Below, in pieces: positions 8,749 to 18,272 of a stretch of 64,000 nt of DNA. A model generated the notes under the pieces. The model searched no databases. It was not told the DNA's origin and worked only from the letters and a program-made list of their open reading frames with translations. Source of the stretch: Roseovarius sp. THAF27 (GTDB lineage Bacteria; Pseudomonadota; Alphaproteobacteria; Rhodobacterales; Rhodobacteraceae); contig NZ_CP045393.1 in NCBI RefSeq assembly GCF_009363655.1, positions 496,001 through 560,000 on the forward strand, in the 5' to 3' direction. Each line of letters starts with the position of its first letter. Position 1 is the first letter of the stretch. Both the position numbers and the translations under genes were made by a program.

Positions 8749-8775
8749 AATGTATATACAAGTAGAGATTGTCAA
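8749..8775 (-). promoter_or_regulatory. promoter with TGTATATACA operator for the HHH/H1-like gene
   Basis: On the minus strand TTGACA (8775-8770) is followed by a 10-bp palindrome TGTATATACA (8760-8751). The palindrome fits the GT-N-TA-N-AC consensus described for HutC-type GntR regulators. The same core, again downstream of a TTGACT box and followed by GTAG on the plus strand, occurs at 53267-53299. The -10 hexamer is not certain: TATACA is only 13 bases from the -35 box. Confidence 0.5.
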
Positions 8776-8817
8776 CAGACCAATTTCTGAGTTCTGGAGC
8801 GCCGTGGTTGCGGCGAC

Positions 8818-9498
8818 TCACTTTGTCGAGAAATCGACGACCGCCTTCACCAGGCAGTCCAGGCTGTCGGTATAAGGGATGGCGTCCGGGAGGCTCTCGC
8901 TCATCAGGGAAAGTTCGGTGCAGGCGATGAGCAGGTGATCGGCGCCTTTGTCCGCCATGCCTGCCGCGATGCGTCCCATGTGGGGCGCGAGCGTGGTCAG
9001 ATCGCTCCCGGCTTTGACCGCGCGAATGATGTCGAGAAGGTCGTCTTCGTCATCGGCCCAGAGCGGCTTCAGGTCATGCGCGTCGAATTTCGTGTCGAAT
9101 ACGCCCACCTTGCGCGTCGCGGGGGAGGCTAACATGCCAAGGGTTCCCGCGCCGGTTTCGTCAAGATGCCGAGCCGTCAGCTCTATCATGTCCAGGAACG
9201 GCAGGCTGGTGGCATTCGCAACGGCCACCGCGTAGTGGTGAGCGGTATTGCATGGCATGGCCAGCGCCTGGGCGCCAGCGCGTTCTAGATCCTGCGCCAT
9301 GGACATCAGAACTGGCATCGGGTCCTGCCCGTCGCCGTCGATCAGCGCCTTGATCCGGGACGGCACCTGCGGGTTCTGATGTACGATCAGGGGAACATGG
9401 TCGGCGTCGTCCTGCGCGGCGATTGCGGAAAGGACCTTTTGCATGAGCAGGATGGTGGCCTCCGGCCCCATACCGCCCAGGATTCCGACCGGCTTCAT
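8818..9498 (-). CDS. aspartate/glutamate racemase family protein
   Basis: A 226-residue cytosolic, cofactor-independent racemase fold. The N-terminal VGILGGMGPEAT and the two catalytic-cysteine motifs MPCNTAHH and IACTELSL are intact, as expected for an active amino-acid racemase of the AspR/YgeA type. It is the last gene of a minus-strand operon, 7 bases after the cuyA-like gene. Because its neighbours act on sulfonates such as cysteate, a sulfonated amino acid could be its substrate (for instance interconverting cysteate enantiomers), but that is inference; aspartate or glutamate remain possible. Confidence 0.85.
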   Translation of the reverse strand: MKPVGILGGMGPEATILLMQKVLSAIAAQDDADHVPLIVHQNPQVPSRIKALIDGDGQDPMPVLMSMAQDLERAGAQALAMPCNTAHHYAVAVANATSLPFLDMIELTARHLDETGAGTLGMLASPATRKVGVFDTKFDAHDLKPLWADDEDDLLDIIRAVKAGSDLTTLAPHMGRIAAGMADKGADHLLIACTELSLMSESLPDAIPYTDSLDCLVKAVVDFSTK

Positions 9499-9505
9499 CA
9501 GGCGC

Positions 9506-10510
9506 CTATTTCGGCACGTCGAAGCAATGGCTGTAGCCTGTCAGGCCGATCGCTCCGCCGGTGTGAAGGAAGACGATGCGCTCGCCTTTCTTGAAGTGCC
9601 CCTTGCGGCAGAGGTCGATGAGACCTGCTGCGCCCTTGGCCGAATAGACCGGGTCAAGCAGGATCGCCTCGGTCCGGGCGAAAAGGTCGATGGCTTCCAG
9701 CGTGTCTTCGGCGGGGATGCCATAGCCGGGACCGACGTAATCGGTGTTTGCGACCACGTCCTCGCGCGCGACGACACCGGGACAGCCCAGCTTCTCGGCC
9801 GTCTTGACGGCGAGGTTGTAGACGTTTTCCTCCTGCTTGGGTTTCGGTGCACGGACGCCAATACCCAAAAGCGGGATTTGCGCGTTCATCGCCTTGAGGC
9901 CCGTGATCAGGCCCGCCTGCGTGCCCGCCGATCCTGTTGCGTGAACGATGTGGTCGACGTTCAGGCCCATCGTGACGAACTGGTGCAGCAACTCGAAGGC
10001 GCAGTTGACGTATCCAAGCGCGCCGGTGGCGTTGGAGCCGCCCCCGGGGATGGTGTAGACCTTTTTGCCCTCTTCGCGAAACTTGTCGGCCACCGCTTCC
10101 ATTTCGGCGTTCATGTCGAGATCGGGGCCGCGATGTTCCATCGTTGCGCCGTGCAGGTGATCCAGGAGGACGTTGCCGTTATACTTGTAGTTGTCGTAAT
10201 TGTAGCCGGTCCGGTCCTCGAGAAGGATGTGGCAGGCGAGCCCCAGCTTGGCCGCTGCGGCCGCGGTCTGGCGGGCGTGGTTCGACTGGGTCGCGCCCTG
10301 GGTCATCACCATTTCAGCGCCCTGTTCCTGTGCTTCGGCCATCAGGAATTCCAGCTTGCGGGTCTTGTTTCCGCCGGTGGACAGCCCCGTGCAATCGTCC
10401 CGCTTGATCCAGATCTCGGGGCCGCCCAGAGCCTCGCTGAGACGCGGCATGTGTTCAAGCGGCGTGGCAAGGTGGGCGAGGCGTACGCGGGGAAACTTTG
10501 CAAGGTTCAT
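9506..10510 (-). CDS. cuyA: L-cysteate sulfo-lyase / D-cysteine desulfhydrase family PLP enzyme
   Basis: A 334-residue fold-type II PLP enzyme. The Schiff-base lysine lies in [12 protein letters not shown], the substrate loop is [12 protein letters not shown], and the phosphate-binding segment is [10 protein letters not shown]. These match the family containing D-cysteine desulfhydrase and the roseobacter L-cysteate sulfo-lyase CuyA, which splits cysteate to pyruvate, sulfite and ammonia. The sulfonate role is favoured by the adjacent hpsN-like dehydrogenase. ACC deaminase or D-cysteine desulfhydrase activity cannot be excluded from sequence alone. The start at 10510 (MNLAKFPRV) fits family length; the open frame continues upstream into hpsN and was not used. 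It lies 7 bases after hpsN. Confidence 0.78.
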   Translation of the reverse strand: MNLAKFPRVRLAHLATPLEHMPRLSEALGGPEIWIKRDDCTGLSTGGNKTRKLEFLMAEAQEQGAEMVMTQGATQSNHARQTAAAAAKLGLACHILLEDRTGYNYDNYKYNGNVLLDHLHGATMEHRGPDLDMNAEMEAVADKFREEGKKVYTIPGGGSNATGALGYVNCAFELLHQFVTMGLNVDHIVHATGSAGTQAGLITGLKAMNAQIPLLGIGVRAPKPKQEENVYNLAVKTAEKLGCPGVVAREDVVANTDYVGPGYGIPAEDTLEAIDLFARTEAILLDPVYSAKGAAGLIDLCRKGHFKKGERIVFLHTGGAIGLTGYSHCFDVPK

Positions 10511-10517
10511 CTGGGTC

Positions 10518-11825
10518 TTATCCTTTGGTATTCGCTGTGAGTTTGGCAGGTCCGGTGCATTTGTCCAGCCGGATATCGGCGGCCAGGGCGTGGCCCTCCA
10601 TGCGTTCGGCGCGACTGATGGCGGCGGTGGCGCGCGCGAGGTCGGCAACAGCGTCGTCCGAGACGGTCTGCCAGGTCACGGTTTTGAGAAACTTGTGCAC
10701 CGATAGACCGCCGGTGTAGCGGGCCGCACCCGACGTGGGCAGCACGTGGTTTGGGCCCGAGGCCTTGTCGCCAAAGCTGACGGTGGTGTTCTCGCCAAGG
10801 AAAAGCGAACCGTAGGCCGTGAGGCGGGAGCGCCACCAGTCGAGGTGTTCGGCCATGACCTGCAGGTGCTCGGGCGCCTTGGCGTCGGCATATTGCGCCA
10901 TGTCTTCCGGCGTGTCGCACAGCACGACTTCGGCCAGATCGGCCCAGGCCTGTGTCGCGGCGCGGCGGTTGGGCTCCGGCAGTTCAGCGATCAGGTCGGG
11001 CACGCGGGCAAGCATGGTGTCGGCAAGCGCGCGGTCCGTGGTCGCCAGCCAGACGGGACTGTTATGGCCGTGCTCGGCCTGGCTGACGAGGTCGACGGCA
11101 ACGACCTCCGGATCGGCGGTGTGATCGGCCAGCACGAGGCTGTCGGTGGGGCCCGCGAACATGTCGATGCCGATGGCGCCGAACAGCTGCCGCTTGGCCT
11201 CGGCGACGAAGGCATTTCCGGGACCCACAAGAATATCCGCCGCCGGTGCGCCGAACATGCCGAAGGTCATCGCGGCGACGCCCTGCACCCCGCCGATGCA
11301 CAGGATGCGCGTCGCACCCGCGAGATGCATCGCGAAGAGCATTGCGTCGGGAATACCCGCCGCGCCGTTCGGCGGAGAGCAGGCAGTGATGTCGGGTACG
11401 CCGGCCTCGCGCGCCGTGGCGATGGACATGAGCGCAGAGGCGATATGCGTGTAGCGCCCGCCCGGCACATAGCAGCCGGCCGCCTGCACCGGGATCTGGC
11501 GCTGACCCGCGATCAGGCCGGGGCGCAGCTCGATCTCCATGTCCTGGGCTGTGGCGCGTTGGGCCGCGGCAAAACGAGAGATGTTGTCGTGCGCCCAGCG
11601 AATATGCTCCTTCAAATCCTGCGGAACGCGGGCAATCGCGGCTTCGATGCTGTCCGAGGATACCGCGATATCGCCGGTCCAGCCATCCAGTTGCCGCGCG
11701 TATTCCAGCGCGGTTTGCGCGCCGCCGGCCTTGAGACGGGCCAGCATCATTTGAACGGTATCGGTGACGTCGGCGATCGTCTGGGGCGGTTGGCCGGGGG
11801 CGGTCTTGAGGTAGGTAAGCGGCAT
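10518..11825 (-). CDS. hpsN: sulfopropanediol 3-dehydrogenase-like (HisD-family) enzyme
   Basis: A 435-residue NAD-dependent, zinc-containing dehydrogenase of the histidinol dehydrogenase family. It keeps the family residues: Gln and His of VSQAEHG, the Glu-His of KAPEHL, the Asp in [17 protein letters not shown], and the His of EGHALA. It is diverged from the true hisD at 39.8 kb, and its operon partners (cuyA-like, racemase-like) fit HpsN, which oxidises (R)-2,3-dihydroxypropane-1-sulfonate to sulfolactate. The ATG at 11825 has AGGAG 7 bases upstream on the minus strand. It is the first gene of the operon, and its promoter must lie in 11826-12129. Substrate assignment is inference from family and context. 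Confidence 0.78.
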   Translation of the reverse strand: MPLTYLKTAPGQPPQTIADVTDTVQMMLARLKAGGAQTALEYARQLDGWTGDIAVSSDSIEAAIARVPQDLKEHIRWAHDNISRFAAAQRATAQDMEIELRPGLIAGQRQIPVQAAGCYVPGGRYTHIASALMSIATAREAGVPDITACSPPNGAAGIPDAMLFAMHLAGATRILCIGGVQGVAAMTFGMFGAPAADILVGPGNAFVAEAKRQLFGAIGIDMFAGPTDSLVLADHTADPEVVAVDLVSQAEHGHNSPVWLATTDRALADTMLARVPDLIAELPEPNRRAATQAWADLAEVVLCDTPEDMAQYADAKAPEHLQVMAEHLDWWRSRLTAYGSLFLGENTTVSFGDKASGPNHVLPTSGAARYTGGLSVHKFLKTVTWQTVSDDAVADLARATAAISRAERMEGHALAADIRLDKCTGPAKLTANTKG

Positions 11826-12129
11826 GGCAAATCTCCTGTCCGTTTCGGATTGCGCCCTCTGGCCGTGTCAGACAAGGGACATGATCGGAAACCGCCGCTG
11901 TTTTTCCAGCTGCCAAAGGGTGTTTTCAGGAAATACGAAACTTCCAGCGGTCACGATTTGAACGCATTGAGCAGTGCTCAGCGCAGAAAATTCGTACGAA
12001 CTCTCTCGGAGGGCCGAAGCCGCGCGGCCACGCAACACTGGTCGCTGGATATCAAAATCGGAGGGTTTCAAAGCTATCGCTAGCAGGTAAATTGAGCCAA
12101 GAATGAGTTTACCCGGAGGCAACGCCCTG
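11826..12129. other. divergent intergenic region between hpsN-like gene and cobB
   Basis: No gene is supported in these 304 bases. The region must hold both divergent promoters. It contains a 10-bp perfect palindrome TTCGTACGAA at 11991-12000, preceded by GAAAA. The same GAAAATTCGTACGAA core forms half of the perfect terminator palindrome at 24394-24425, so it may be a decayed terminator rather than an operator. CCCGGAGG at 12112-12119 is the ribosome site for cobB. Confidence 0.5.
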
Positions 12130-12822
12130 ATGTCCAAATTCGTGATCCTGACGGGCGCGGGCATTTCGGCCGAAAGCGGGCTTGGCACGTTTCGCGATCA
12201 GGACGGGCTGTGGGCGCAGCACCGGATAGAGGATGTGGCGACGCCGGAGGGGTTTGCGCGCAATCCGGGCCTGGTGCAGGAATTCTACAACGCCCGGCGT
12301 GCGCAGGCCGCTGCCGCGCGTCCCAACGCGGCGCATGAGGCGCTGGCGCGGCTCGAGTCGGAAAATGCGGGCGAGGTATTGATCATAACGCAGAACGTGG
12401 ATGGCCTGCACGAGGCCGCGGGCAGCCGCAACGTGGTGCACATGCATGGGCAACTCGACCGCGCCCTGTGCCATGCCTGCGGCCACCGCTGGCCGGCGCC
12501 GAAGGTCATGCAGCCCGAAGATACCTGCCCCGAATGCGGGCAAAGGGCGACCCGACCGGACGTGGTGTGGTTCGGTGAGATACCCTACGGGATGGAGCGG
12601 ATCGACCCTGCGCTGGCCGATGCCGATATCTTTGCGGCAGTCGGGACATCGGGCAATGTGTATCCGGCGGCGGCCTTTGGCCAACATGCGCGCCGGATGG
12701 GTGCGCATACGGTGGAACTGAACCTCGAGGTATCCACTGCATCGCGCGATTTCGCGGAGCATCGTCGGGGCCCGGCAAGCGAGGTCGTGCCGCTTTGGGT
12801 CGAGGAGATGCGGAGGGCGTGA
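12130..12822 (+). CDS. cobB: NAD-dependent protein deacylase, sirtuin class III
   Basis: A 230-residue sirtuin that removes acyl groups from protein lysines using NAD+. It has GAGISAESGLGTFRD, TQNVDGLHEAAGS, the catalytic His in VVHMHG (His106), and a zinc site made of CHACGH and CPECGQ. Tyr53 and Arg56 in FYNARRAQ are the pair that lets CobB/SIRT5-type enzymes accept succinyl- and malonyl-lysine, so it is probably a desuccinylase as well as a deacetylase. The start at 12130 is chosen because GGAGG lies 10 bases upstream; an in-frame ATG at 12103 would place that ribosome site inside the gene. It stands alone, divergent from the hpsN operon. Confidence 0.93.
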   Translation: MSKFVILTGAGISAESGLGTFRDQDGLWAQHRIEDVATPEGFARNPGLVQEFYNARRAQAAAARPNAAHEALARLESENAGEVLIITQNVDGLHEAAGSRNVVHMHGQLDRALCHACGHRWPAPKVMQPEDTCPECGQRATRPDVVWFGEIPYGMERIDPALADADIFAAVGTSGNVYPAAAFGQHARRMGAHTVELNLEVSTASRDFAEHRRGPASEVVPLWVEEMRRA

Positions 12823-13092
12823 GTGGTTCCCCCCCGGCACGTGGTTTTCTACGCGATACCACAGGCCGATTTGGCTGTTCAGACTCAACCGAAGGGGATC
12901 GCGGGTGCGTTGGGGCTACAACACCGAGATGAAGTTCGGCCAAGGGCCGCATTCCGGATCACCCCGGTGCCGCGGATGATTGAACAACTCCCTTGGTAAA
13001 CGAGTGTTGGATGTTCGGTTGCAGACGACGAGCCCGCAACGCTTTCCTTTCCGGTTCGCGCCCGGCAGAGTGACGGCACGAGAGGGAGCCGG

Positions 13093-13530
13093 ATGTCGCA
13101 CTACATTGATCCGACGAAAGAAAGCTTTGCCGCGTTTCGGGCCATGGCTCGCGAAGGCCCGGTCCAAATGCTCAACCTGATCCGTCTGCGTGAAGAGGCG
13201 GATTATAGCGACGGTACCATCGCGACCGGGGCGAAGGCTTATGCCGCCTACGGACGGGAAAGTGCGCCGGTTTTCCGCGATCTGGGCGGCCGGATCGTAT
13301 GGGCAGGACAGCCCGAGATGATGCTGATCGGACCACAGGACGAAGGCTGGGACGTCGCGTTCATCGCGGAGTATCCAAGTGTCGATGCTTTCGTCGGTAT
13401 GCTGCGCGATCCGGTCTATCGCCGTGCGGTGCGGCACCGGCAGGCCGCGGTGGCGGATTCTCGTCTTGTTCGAATGCGGCCCGGCACGCCCGGAGGCGCG
13501 TTTGGTGAGTTCGTTCTGAATGATGCCTGA
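13093..13530 (+). CDS. DUF1330 family protein
   Basis: A 145-residue protein with the DUF1330 (dimeric alpha/beta-barrel, ABM-like) pattern: GPVQMLNLIRLRE near the start, then YGRESAPVFRDLGGRIVWAG and IAEYPSVDAFVGMLRDPVYRRAVRHR. No enzymatic role is established for the family. The start at 13093 follows GAGGGAGCCGG. Its end overlaps the next gene, a HAD phosphatase, by 11 bases, so the two are co-transcribed. Confidence 0.85.
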   Translation: MSHYIDPTKESFAAFRAMAREGPVQMLNLIRLREEADYSDGTIATGAKAYAAYGRESAPVFRDLGGRIVWAGQPEMMLIGPQDEGWDVAFIAEYPSVDAFVGMLRDPVYRRAVRHRQAAVADSRLVRMRPGTPGGAFGEFVLNDA

Positions 13531-14251
13531 GGCGGGATCGACATCCGGACGCCGGTCGCGTGCTGTTATCTTCGATCTGGACGGTACCTTGATCGACAGC
13601 GCGCCGGATATTCACGCCGCCGCCAACCGGGTGCTGGCGGGTCACGGCATTGCACCTTTCACCCTGGCCGAGGCACGGGGGTTTGTCGGCCACGGCGCGG
13701 CAGCATTCGTCAGGCGATGCCTTGCCGCACGGGGCCTGGACGACGATAGCGCGTTGCAGGCGCAGGTCCTCCAGCAGTTTCTTGACGTCTACGAAGGTGC
13801 GGTCCACCTGACGCAGCCGTATCCCGGCGTGACCGCGTGCCTCGACGCCCTGGATGGTGCCGGTGTCGCGCTTGGCATTTGCACCAACAAGCCCGAGGGG
13901 CCGACGGCTTCGGTGCTGGCGCATCTGGACCTGGCGCGGTATTTCAGCGTGATCGTCGGCGGTGATACCTTGTCGGTGCGCAAGCCCGATCCGGCACCCT
14001 TGCTGCGGGCCATCAGTCAAACCGGCTCAGAGGAGGTCATCTTCGTCGGGGACAGCGAAGTGGATGCGGAAACGTCCCGGACGGCCGGCGTGCCTTTCGC
14101 GCTTTTCACCGAGGGGTATCGCAAGACCCCGGTTGACGACCTGCCCCAGGCAGGCCGGTTCAGCCAGTTCGCTTCATTGCCCGCGCTGGTCGACAGGGTT
14201 CTGGGCGACCGCGATGCGCCGCCTGTTGTCAGGTCCGGGGCGGATTGCTAG
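13520..14251 (+). CDS. HAD-superfamily phosphatase, phosphoglycolate phosphatase-like
   Basis: A 243-residue HAD hydrolase (subfamily IA) with motif I FDLDGTLID, motif II around GICTNKPEG, motif III lysine in VRKPDPAPL, and motif IV VGDSEVDAETSRTAG. Length and motifs fit Gph, which clears 2-phosphoglycolate, though other small sugar phosphates are possible. Two consecutive ATG codons (13520, 13523) lie inside the end of the DUF1330 gene; either may be used. No Calvin-cycle genes are adjacent to support a photorespiratory role. Confidence 0.85.
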   Translation: MMPEAGSTSGRRSRAVIFDLDGTLIDSAPDIHAAANRVLAGHGIAPFTLAEARGFVGHGAAAFVRRCLAARGLDDDSALQAQVLQQFLDVYEGAVHLTQPYPGVTACLDALDGAGVALGICTNKPEGPTASVLAHLDLARYFSVIVGGDTLSVRKPDPAPLLRAISQTGSEEVIFVGDSEVDAETSRTAGVPFALFTEGYRKTPVDDLPQAGRFSQFASLPALVDRVLGDRDAPPVVRSGADC

Positions 14252-14576
14252 GCTTTCGAGATGCAGATGTTGCTTGGCCGTTCGACCAGATGCCTCAGAT
14301 CAGTGTGACGCTCGCCGATGCCGGCGATCAGCCGGGTATAGCCGAAATGTACCGGGTGGTACCGTGTCGGGGTGAGCCCGAGCTTTCGGATTTTCACGTC
14401 TGTCCGACCAGGATCAAGGTCCTCCCGACCTTGTTAAAGTGGTTTCACGTCGGCGAGTGCTGGTTCGGCAGGACCGTGCACCAGTCGTGCCGGGTCATCG
14501 CTTGCCGCCTGACACAGGCCGGCATTTTGCCGGGCAATCCAGGAGGTATCGCCATCGGACATGACGTCAGCAGGGC
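14252..14576. other. intergenic region with no supported gene
   Basis: About 325 bases between the HAD phosphatase and the M20 peptidase. A plus-strand ORF of 113 codons (14245-14586) runs through it but overlaps both neighbours, lacks a ribosome site and has no recognisable content. An AGGAGG sequence at 14541-14546 is too far from the GTG at 14577 to serve it in the usual way. Confidence 0.4.
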
Positions 14577-15878
14577 GTGGGCGTGACCGAGGGTGTGACG
14601 GCAAAGCTCCTGGCTGAAGTGGCCGCGCGGCGCGATGACCTGATCGGCCTGACGCAAGACCTGATCCGCATTCCTACGCTTAATCCGCCGGGCGCGAAGT
14701 ACCGCGAAATCTGCGACCTTCTGGACCGACGGCTTCTGAGGGCCGGGTTTCAGACCGAACTGGTACGGGCCGAGGGCGCGGTTGGCGACAGCGATCGGTA
14801 TCCGCGCTGGAACCTCGTGGCGCGACGCGACGGCAGCGCGCCAGGCCAGTGCGTGCATTTCAACAGCCATATCGATGTGGTCGAAGTGGGCCATGGCTGG
14901 ACGATGGACCCGTTCGGTGGCGAGGTGAAGGAGGGGCGCGTTTACGGGCGCGGGGCCTGCGACATGAAAGGCGGGCTCGCGGCCAGCATCGTTGCGGCGG
15001 AAGCATTCATCGCTGTCTGTCCCGACTACGCGGGCGCGATCGAGATAAGTGGCACCGCGGACGAGGAGTCGGGCGGCTTCGGCGGCGTCGCATACCTCGC
15101 GGAGCGGGGCTATTTCAGCCCCTCCCGGGTTCAGCATGTCATCATTCCCGAGCCGTTGAACAAGGACCGGATCTGTCTTGGCCACCGGGGCGTCTGGTGG
15201 GCCGAGATCGAGACGATGGGCGAAATCGCGCATGGCTCGATGCCGTTTCTGGGCGATTGTGCTGTCCGGCACATGGGCGCCGTGCTGGCGGAGATGGAAG
15301 CGAGCCTGTTCCCGGCGCTGGCGGAGAAACGCACGGACATGCCTGTTGTGCCCGAAGGTGCCAAGCAGTCGACGCTCAACATAAACTCCATCCACGGCGG
15401 TGAACGAGAGCAGGAGGCCGACTATACCGGGTTGCCGTCGCCCTGCGTGCCCGATCGCTGCCGCATGGTGATCGACCGGCGTTTCCTGATCGAGGAGGAT
15501 ATCGGCGAAGTCGAACGGGAAGTACGCGACGTGCTGGAGCGCGTGCGCGCGGGACGGGCCGGCTTCGATTACACGATCAAGGGCATCCACAGTGTCGAGC
15601 CCACGATGACCGCGCGCGATGCGCCGGTGGTGGGGGCCGTCGCACAGGCGGTGCAGACGGTATTCCGGCGCGAGGCCGAATATGTGGTCAGCCCCGGCAC
15701 CTACGACCAGAAGCATATCGACCGGATCGGGCGGCTGAGCAACTGCATCGCCTATGGGCCCGGTATACTCGACCTCGCGCACAAGCCGGACGAATACGTC
15801 GATATCGAGGATATGGTGCAAAGCGCGCAAGTTATGGCATTGGCATTGCACAGCCTGCTGTCTGGCGACGGCACATGA
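14577..15878 (+). CDS. M20 family metallopeptidase (ArgE/DapE-type amidohydrolase)
   Basis: A 433-residue dizinc hydrolase of acylated amino acids or peptides. Ligand and catalytic motifs are complete: NSHIDVVEVG (first His/Asp), GRGACDMKGG (bridging Asp), TADEESGG (catalytic Glu and ligand Glu), IIPEP (ligand Glu) and PGTYDQKHID (last His). Between them lies the dimerisation lid (about residues 185-300). Called acetylornithine deacetylase or succinyl-diaminopimelate desuccinylase-like, but no arg or dap gene is near, so the true substrate is open. An upstream stop at 14562 limits the start to GTG 14577 or GTG 14583. Confidence 0.85.
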   Translation: MGVTEGVTAKLLAEVAARRDDLIGLTQDLIRIPTLNPPGAKYREICDLLDRRLLRAGFQTELVRAEGAVGDSDRYPRWNLVARRDGSAPGQCVHFNSHIDVVEVGHGWTMDPFGGEVKEGRVYGRGACDMKGGLAASIVAAEAFIAVCPDYAGAIEISGTADEESGGFGGVAYLAERGYFSPSRVQHVIIPEPLNKDRICLGHRGVWWAEIETMGEIAHGSMPFLGDCAVRHMGAVLAEMEASLFPALAEKRTDMPVVPEGAKQSTLNINSIHGGEREQEADYTGLPSPCVPDRCRMVIDRRFLIEEDIGEVEREVRDVLERVRAGRAGFDYTIKGIHSVEPTMTARDAPVVGAVAQAVQTVFRREAEYVVSPGTYDQKHIDRIGRLSNCIAYGPGILDLAHKPDEYVDIEDMVQSAQVMALALHSLLSGDGT

Positions 15879-15991
15879 TCCCCGCGCCGACCTGGGGCGC
15901 GTGACCTGGGCCAAGATGGCCTGCACGTGTCGGCTTGAACTGGCCGGGCATCGCCGCATCTTGATCGGATATCGAAATCAGGAGGACGATT

Positions 15992-16339
15992 GTGAGACAT
16001 TTCTTATGTGCCGCCGTAGCGGCGTTCGCGGCGACGCCGCTTTGGGCGGGTGAACTCGCGTCTGGCGACGAGATCACGTCAACGATTTCAGGCAACACCG
16101 TGCAGGGCAGCATGGCAGACGGCTCTGCCTATACAGAGTTCTACGACACGGACGGCACGATCAAGGGTGCCGATTACACCGGCGCGTGGCGCGTTGAGGA
16201 CGATCAGATGTGCTTTGACTACGGCGAAGAAGAAAACTGCTGGGGCGTCGCGATCGATGGAGAGTCCGTCACCTGGATGAACGGTGACACCGCCGACGGA
16301 ACGGGCACCGTCGTGTCGGGCAACCCGAACGAATTCTGA
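15992..16339 (+). CDS. small secreted protein of unknown function
   Basis: A 115-residue protein starting with GTG at 15992, supported by CAGGAGG ending 7 bases upstream. Residues 1-19 form a Sec signal peptide with a probable cut after PLWA. The mature part is acidic and appears to be a small beta-rich domain (GSAYTEFYDTDGTIKGADYTGAW, then DDQMCFDYGEEENCWGV), with two cysteines seven or so residues apart that may form a disulfide. I do not know a function. It is convergent with panC, with only 14 bases between the stops. Confidence 0.78.
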   Translation: MRHFLCAAVAAFAATPLWAGELASGDEITSTISGNTVQGSMADGSAYTEFYDTDGTIKGADYTGAWRVEDDQMCFDYGEEENCWGVAIDGESVTWMNGDTADGTGTVVSGNPNEF

Positions 16340-16353
16340 CGCCACTATCAGCT

Positions 16354-17196
16354 TCAGACGGCGATATTGTCGATCAGCCGAACCCCCGCGAGATAGGCGG
16401 CGGCGAACAAGCGAGCAGGCTGCGCGGTGTCGGTGACACTGCGCAGATCGCTTTGGGACCGCAGGTCAAGGTAATCGACCTTGGTGAAACCCGCCGTGAG
16501 CAGGCGGTCTACGGCACGTTCCCGTAGGGGGGCGAGAGCTTCGCCATGGGCGAGGCCTTTGGCGATCTCCTCCATTTCCTCGTGCAGTCGCGGCGCGATC
16601 GTGCGCGCGCGATCGGACAAAAGCAGGTTCCTTGAACTGAGCGCCAACCCGTCAATGTCGCGGATCGTGGGGCACCCGTGCACGGTGACGCCGAGATCCA
16701 GATCGGCGGCAAGTCGGCGCACGACGAGTAACTGCTGAAAATCCTTTTCACCGAAATAGGCATCGGTCGCCCGTGTCTGCGTGAAGAGTTTCGTCACCAC
16801 CGTGGCCACACCGTCGAAATGGCCGGGCCTGTGTGCCCCGTCCATCACATCGGTCAGGCCGGACACCGACACGTTCGTGGCGAAACCGCCGGGATACATC
16901 TGGTCGCCATCCGGCACCCACAATGCGTCGACCTCGAAACGCGCGAGCTTTCGCGCATCGTCATCCTCAGTTCGGGGGTAGTTGGCCAGGTCTTCGGGGT
17001 TGTTGAACTGCTTTGGGTTGACGAAAATCGTCACGATCACATGGTCGCAGTCGCGCTTTGCGGCCGCCACAAGCGACAGGTGACCGTCGTGAAGCGCGCC
17101 CATGGTCGGCACGACGCCGATGCGCGCGCCGGCCCGCAGCCAGGGGGCGGTCATCGTCCGCAGGTCAGGCAGGCTTCGCAGGATAGGCGCAGTCAC
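16354..17196 (-). CDS. panC: pantothenate synthetase
   Basis: Joins pantoate and beta-alanine with ATP to make pantothenate, the coenzyme A precursor. The 280-residue protein has [15 protein letters not shown] (HIGH-like ATP site), [19 protein letters not shown], and SSRN near the KMSKS-like site. The GTG start at 17196 overlaps the panB stop (GTGA), so translation is coupled to panB. A much longer frame upstream of it is out-of-frame panB DNA. Confidence 0.94.
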   Translation of the reverse strand: MTAPILRSLPDLRTMTAPWLRAGARIGVVPTMGALHDGHLSLVAAAKRDCDHVIVTIFVNPKQFNNPEDLANYPRTEDDDARKLARFEVDALWVPDGDQMYPGGFATNVSVSGLTDVMDGAHRPGHFDGVATVVTKLFTQTRATDAYFGEKDFQQLLVVRRLAADLDLGVTVHGCPTIRDIDGLALSSRNLLLSDRARTIAPRLHEEMEEIAKGLAHGEALAPLRERAVDRLLTAGFTKVDYLDLRSQSDLRSVTDTAQPARLFAAAYLAGVRLIDNIAV

Positions 17197-18020
17197 GTGT
17201 TCGGTGCCTTGTTTGAATAAACGTGCTCCTCGCCCGGAAAGGCGCGGGCGCGGACCTCTTCTGCGTAGGTGGCGATGGCCCGTTCCGCCTCTTCGCCCAG
17301 ATGCGCGTAGCGCTTGACGAATTTGGGCTTGAACGCGGTGAAGAGCCCCAGCATGTCGTAATGCACGAGGATTTGCCCGTCGCACCCGGCCGAGGCACCG
17401 ATCCCGATCGTGGGTATGCCTATCTCGCGGGTGATTTCGTCCGAAAGTGGGGCGGGCAGTTTCTCGAGAACGACCGAAAATGCGCCCGCCTCGGCGATCG
17501 CACGCGCGTCTCTCAGAACCTTTCCGGCGCCTTCGTCGCGGCCTTGCACCCGATAGCCGCCCAGCGTGTTGATGGATTGCGGCGTAAGGCCGATATGCGC
17601 CATGACCGGCACGCCACGCGCCACCAGAAAGGCGATGGTGTCGGCGATATGAGCACCGCCTTCGAGCTTGACCGCCGCACAGCCGGTCTCGGCCATGAGG
17701 CGCGATGCGTTTCGGAAGGCCTGAGCAGGGCTTTCCTCGTACGACCCGAATGGCATGTCGACGACCAGCATGGCGGTCTTGAGACCCCGTGCCACGGCCT
17801 GACCGTGCAGGATCATCATCTCCATCGTGACGCCCAGCGTGTTGGGCAGGCCATGCAGCACCATGCCCACGCTGTCGCCGACCAGCACGAAATCGCAATG
17901 TGGATCCATCAGTTCCGCCATGGGCGTGGTATAGGCGGTCAGCGACACGATCGGCGTGCCACCTTTCATAGCGCGGATGTCGTCGGGAAGTGGCGCTGAT
18001 TTACGGCTTGTGGCGCTCAT
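17193..18020 (-). CDS. panB: 3-methyl-2-oxobutanoate hydroxymethyltransferase
   Basis: Transfers a hydroxymethyl group from 5,10-methylenetetrahydrofolate to ketoisovalerate, giving ketopantoate. The 275-residue TIM-barrel protein has [27 protein letters not shown] (metal-binding Asp), [16 protein letters not shown] and [19 protein letters not shown]. The ATG at 18020 has CGGAGCG upstream. It heads a two-gene panB-panC operon. The in-frame extension to 18386 has non-conserved composition and was dropped. Confidence 0.94.
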   Translation of the reverse strand: MSATSRKSAPLPDDIRAMKGGTPIVSLTAYTTPMAELMDPHCDFVLVGDSVGMVLHGLPNTLGVTMEMMILHGQAVARGLKTAMLVVDMPFGSYEESPAQAFRNASRLMAETGCAAVKLEGGAHIADTIAFLVARGVPVMAHIGLTPQSINTLGGYRVQGRDEGAGKVLRDARAIAEAGAFSVVLEKLPAPLSDEITREIGIPTIGIGASAGCDGQILVHYDMLGLFTAFKPKFVKRYAHLGEEAERAIATYAEEVRARAFPGEEHVYSNKAPNT

Positions 18021-18272
18021 GGGACGCTCCGGAAATGTGCTCGGTGCGAAAGTGCCTAGCAGGTATGTGAAGTTGAATCCAGCGCGTAAGGTCCGAAGGA
18101 AACACGCTGAATTCCCGGCGATTCTCGTTGCGAGAAACAGGTGCCGCAAGGCATTTCGGAGCGGGCCCGTCGGGAAGGGGCTTTCAAACCGTTCGAGAAT
18201 CCTTAGGTTGGCCTTGCGCAGATGCGGAGCGCGCCCCGCGTTTGCTCTGCCGCCACGGATAGGAGACGTCTC

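Noticed and set aside
14245..14586. 113-codon ORF between the HAD phosphatase and the M20 peptidase
   Set aside because: Overlaps both neighbours in another frame, no ribosome site and no family content.
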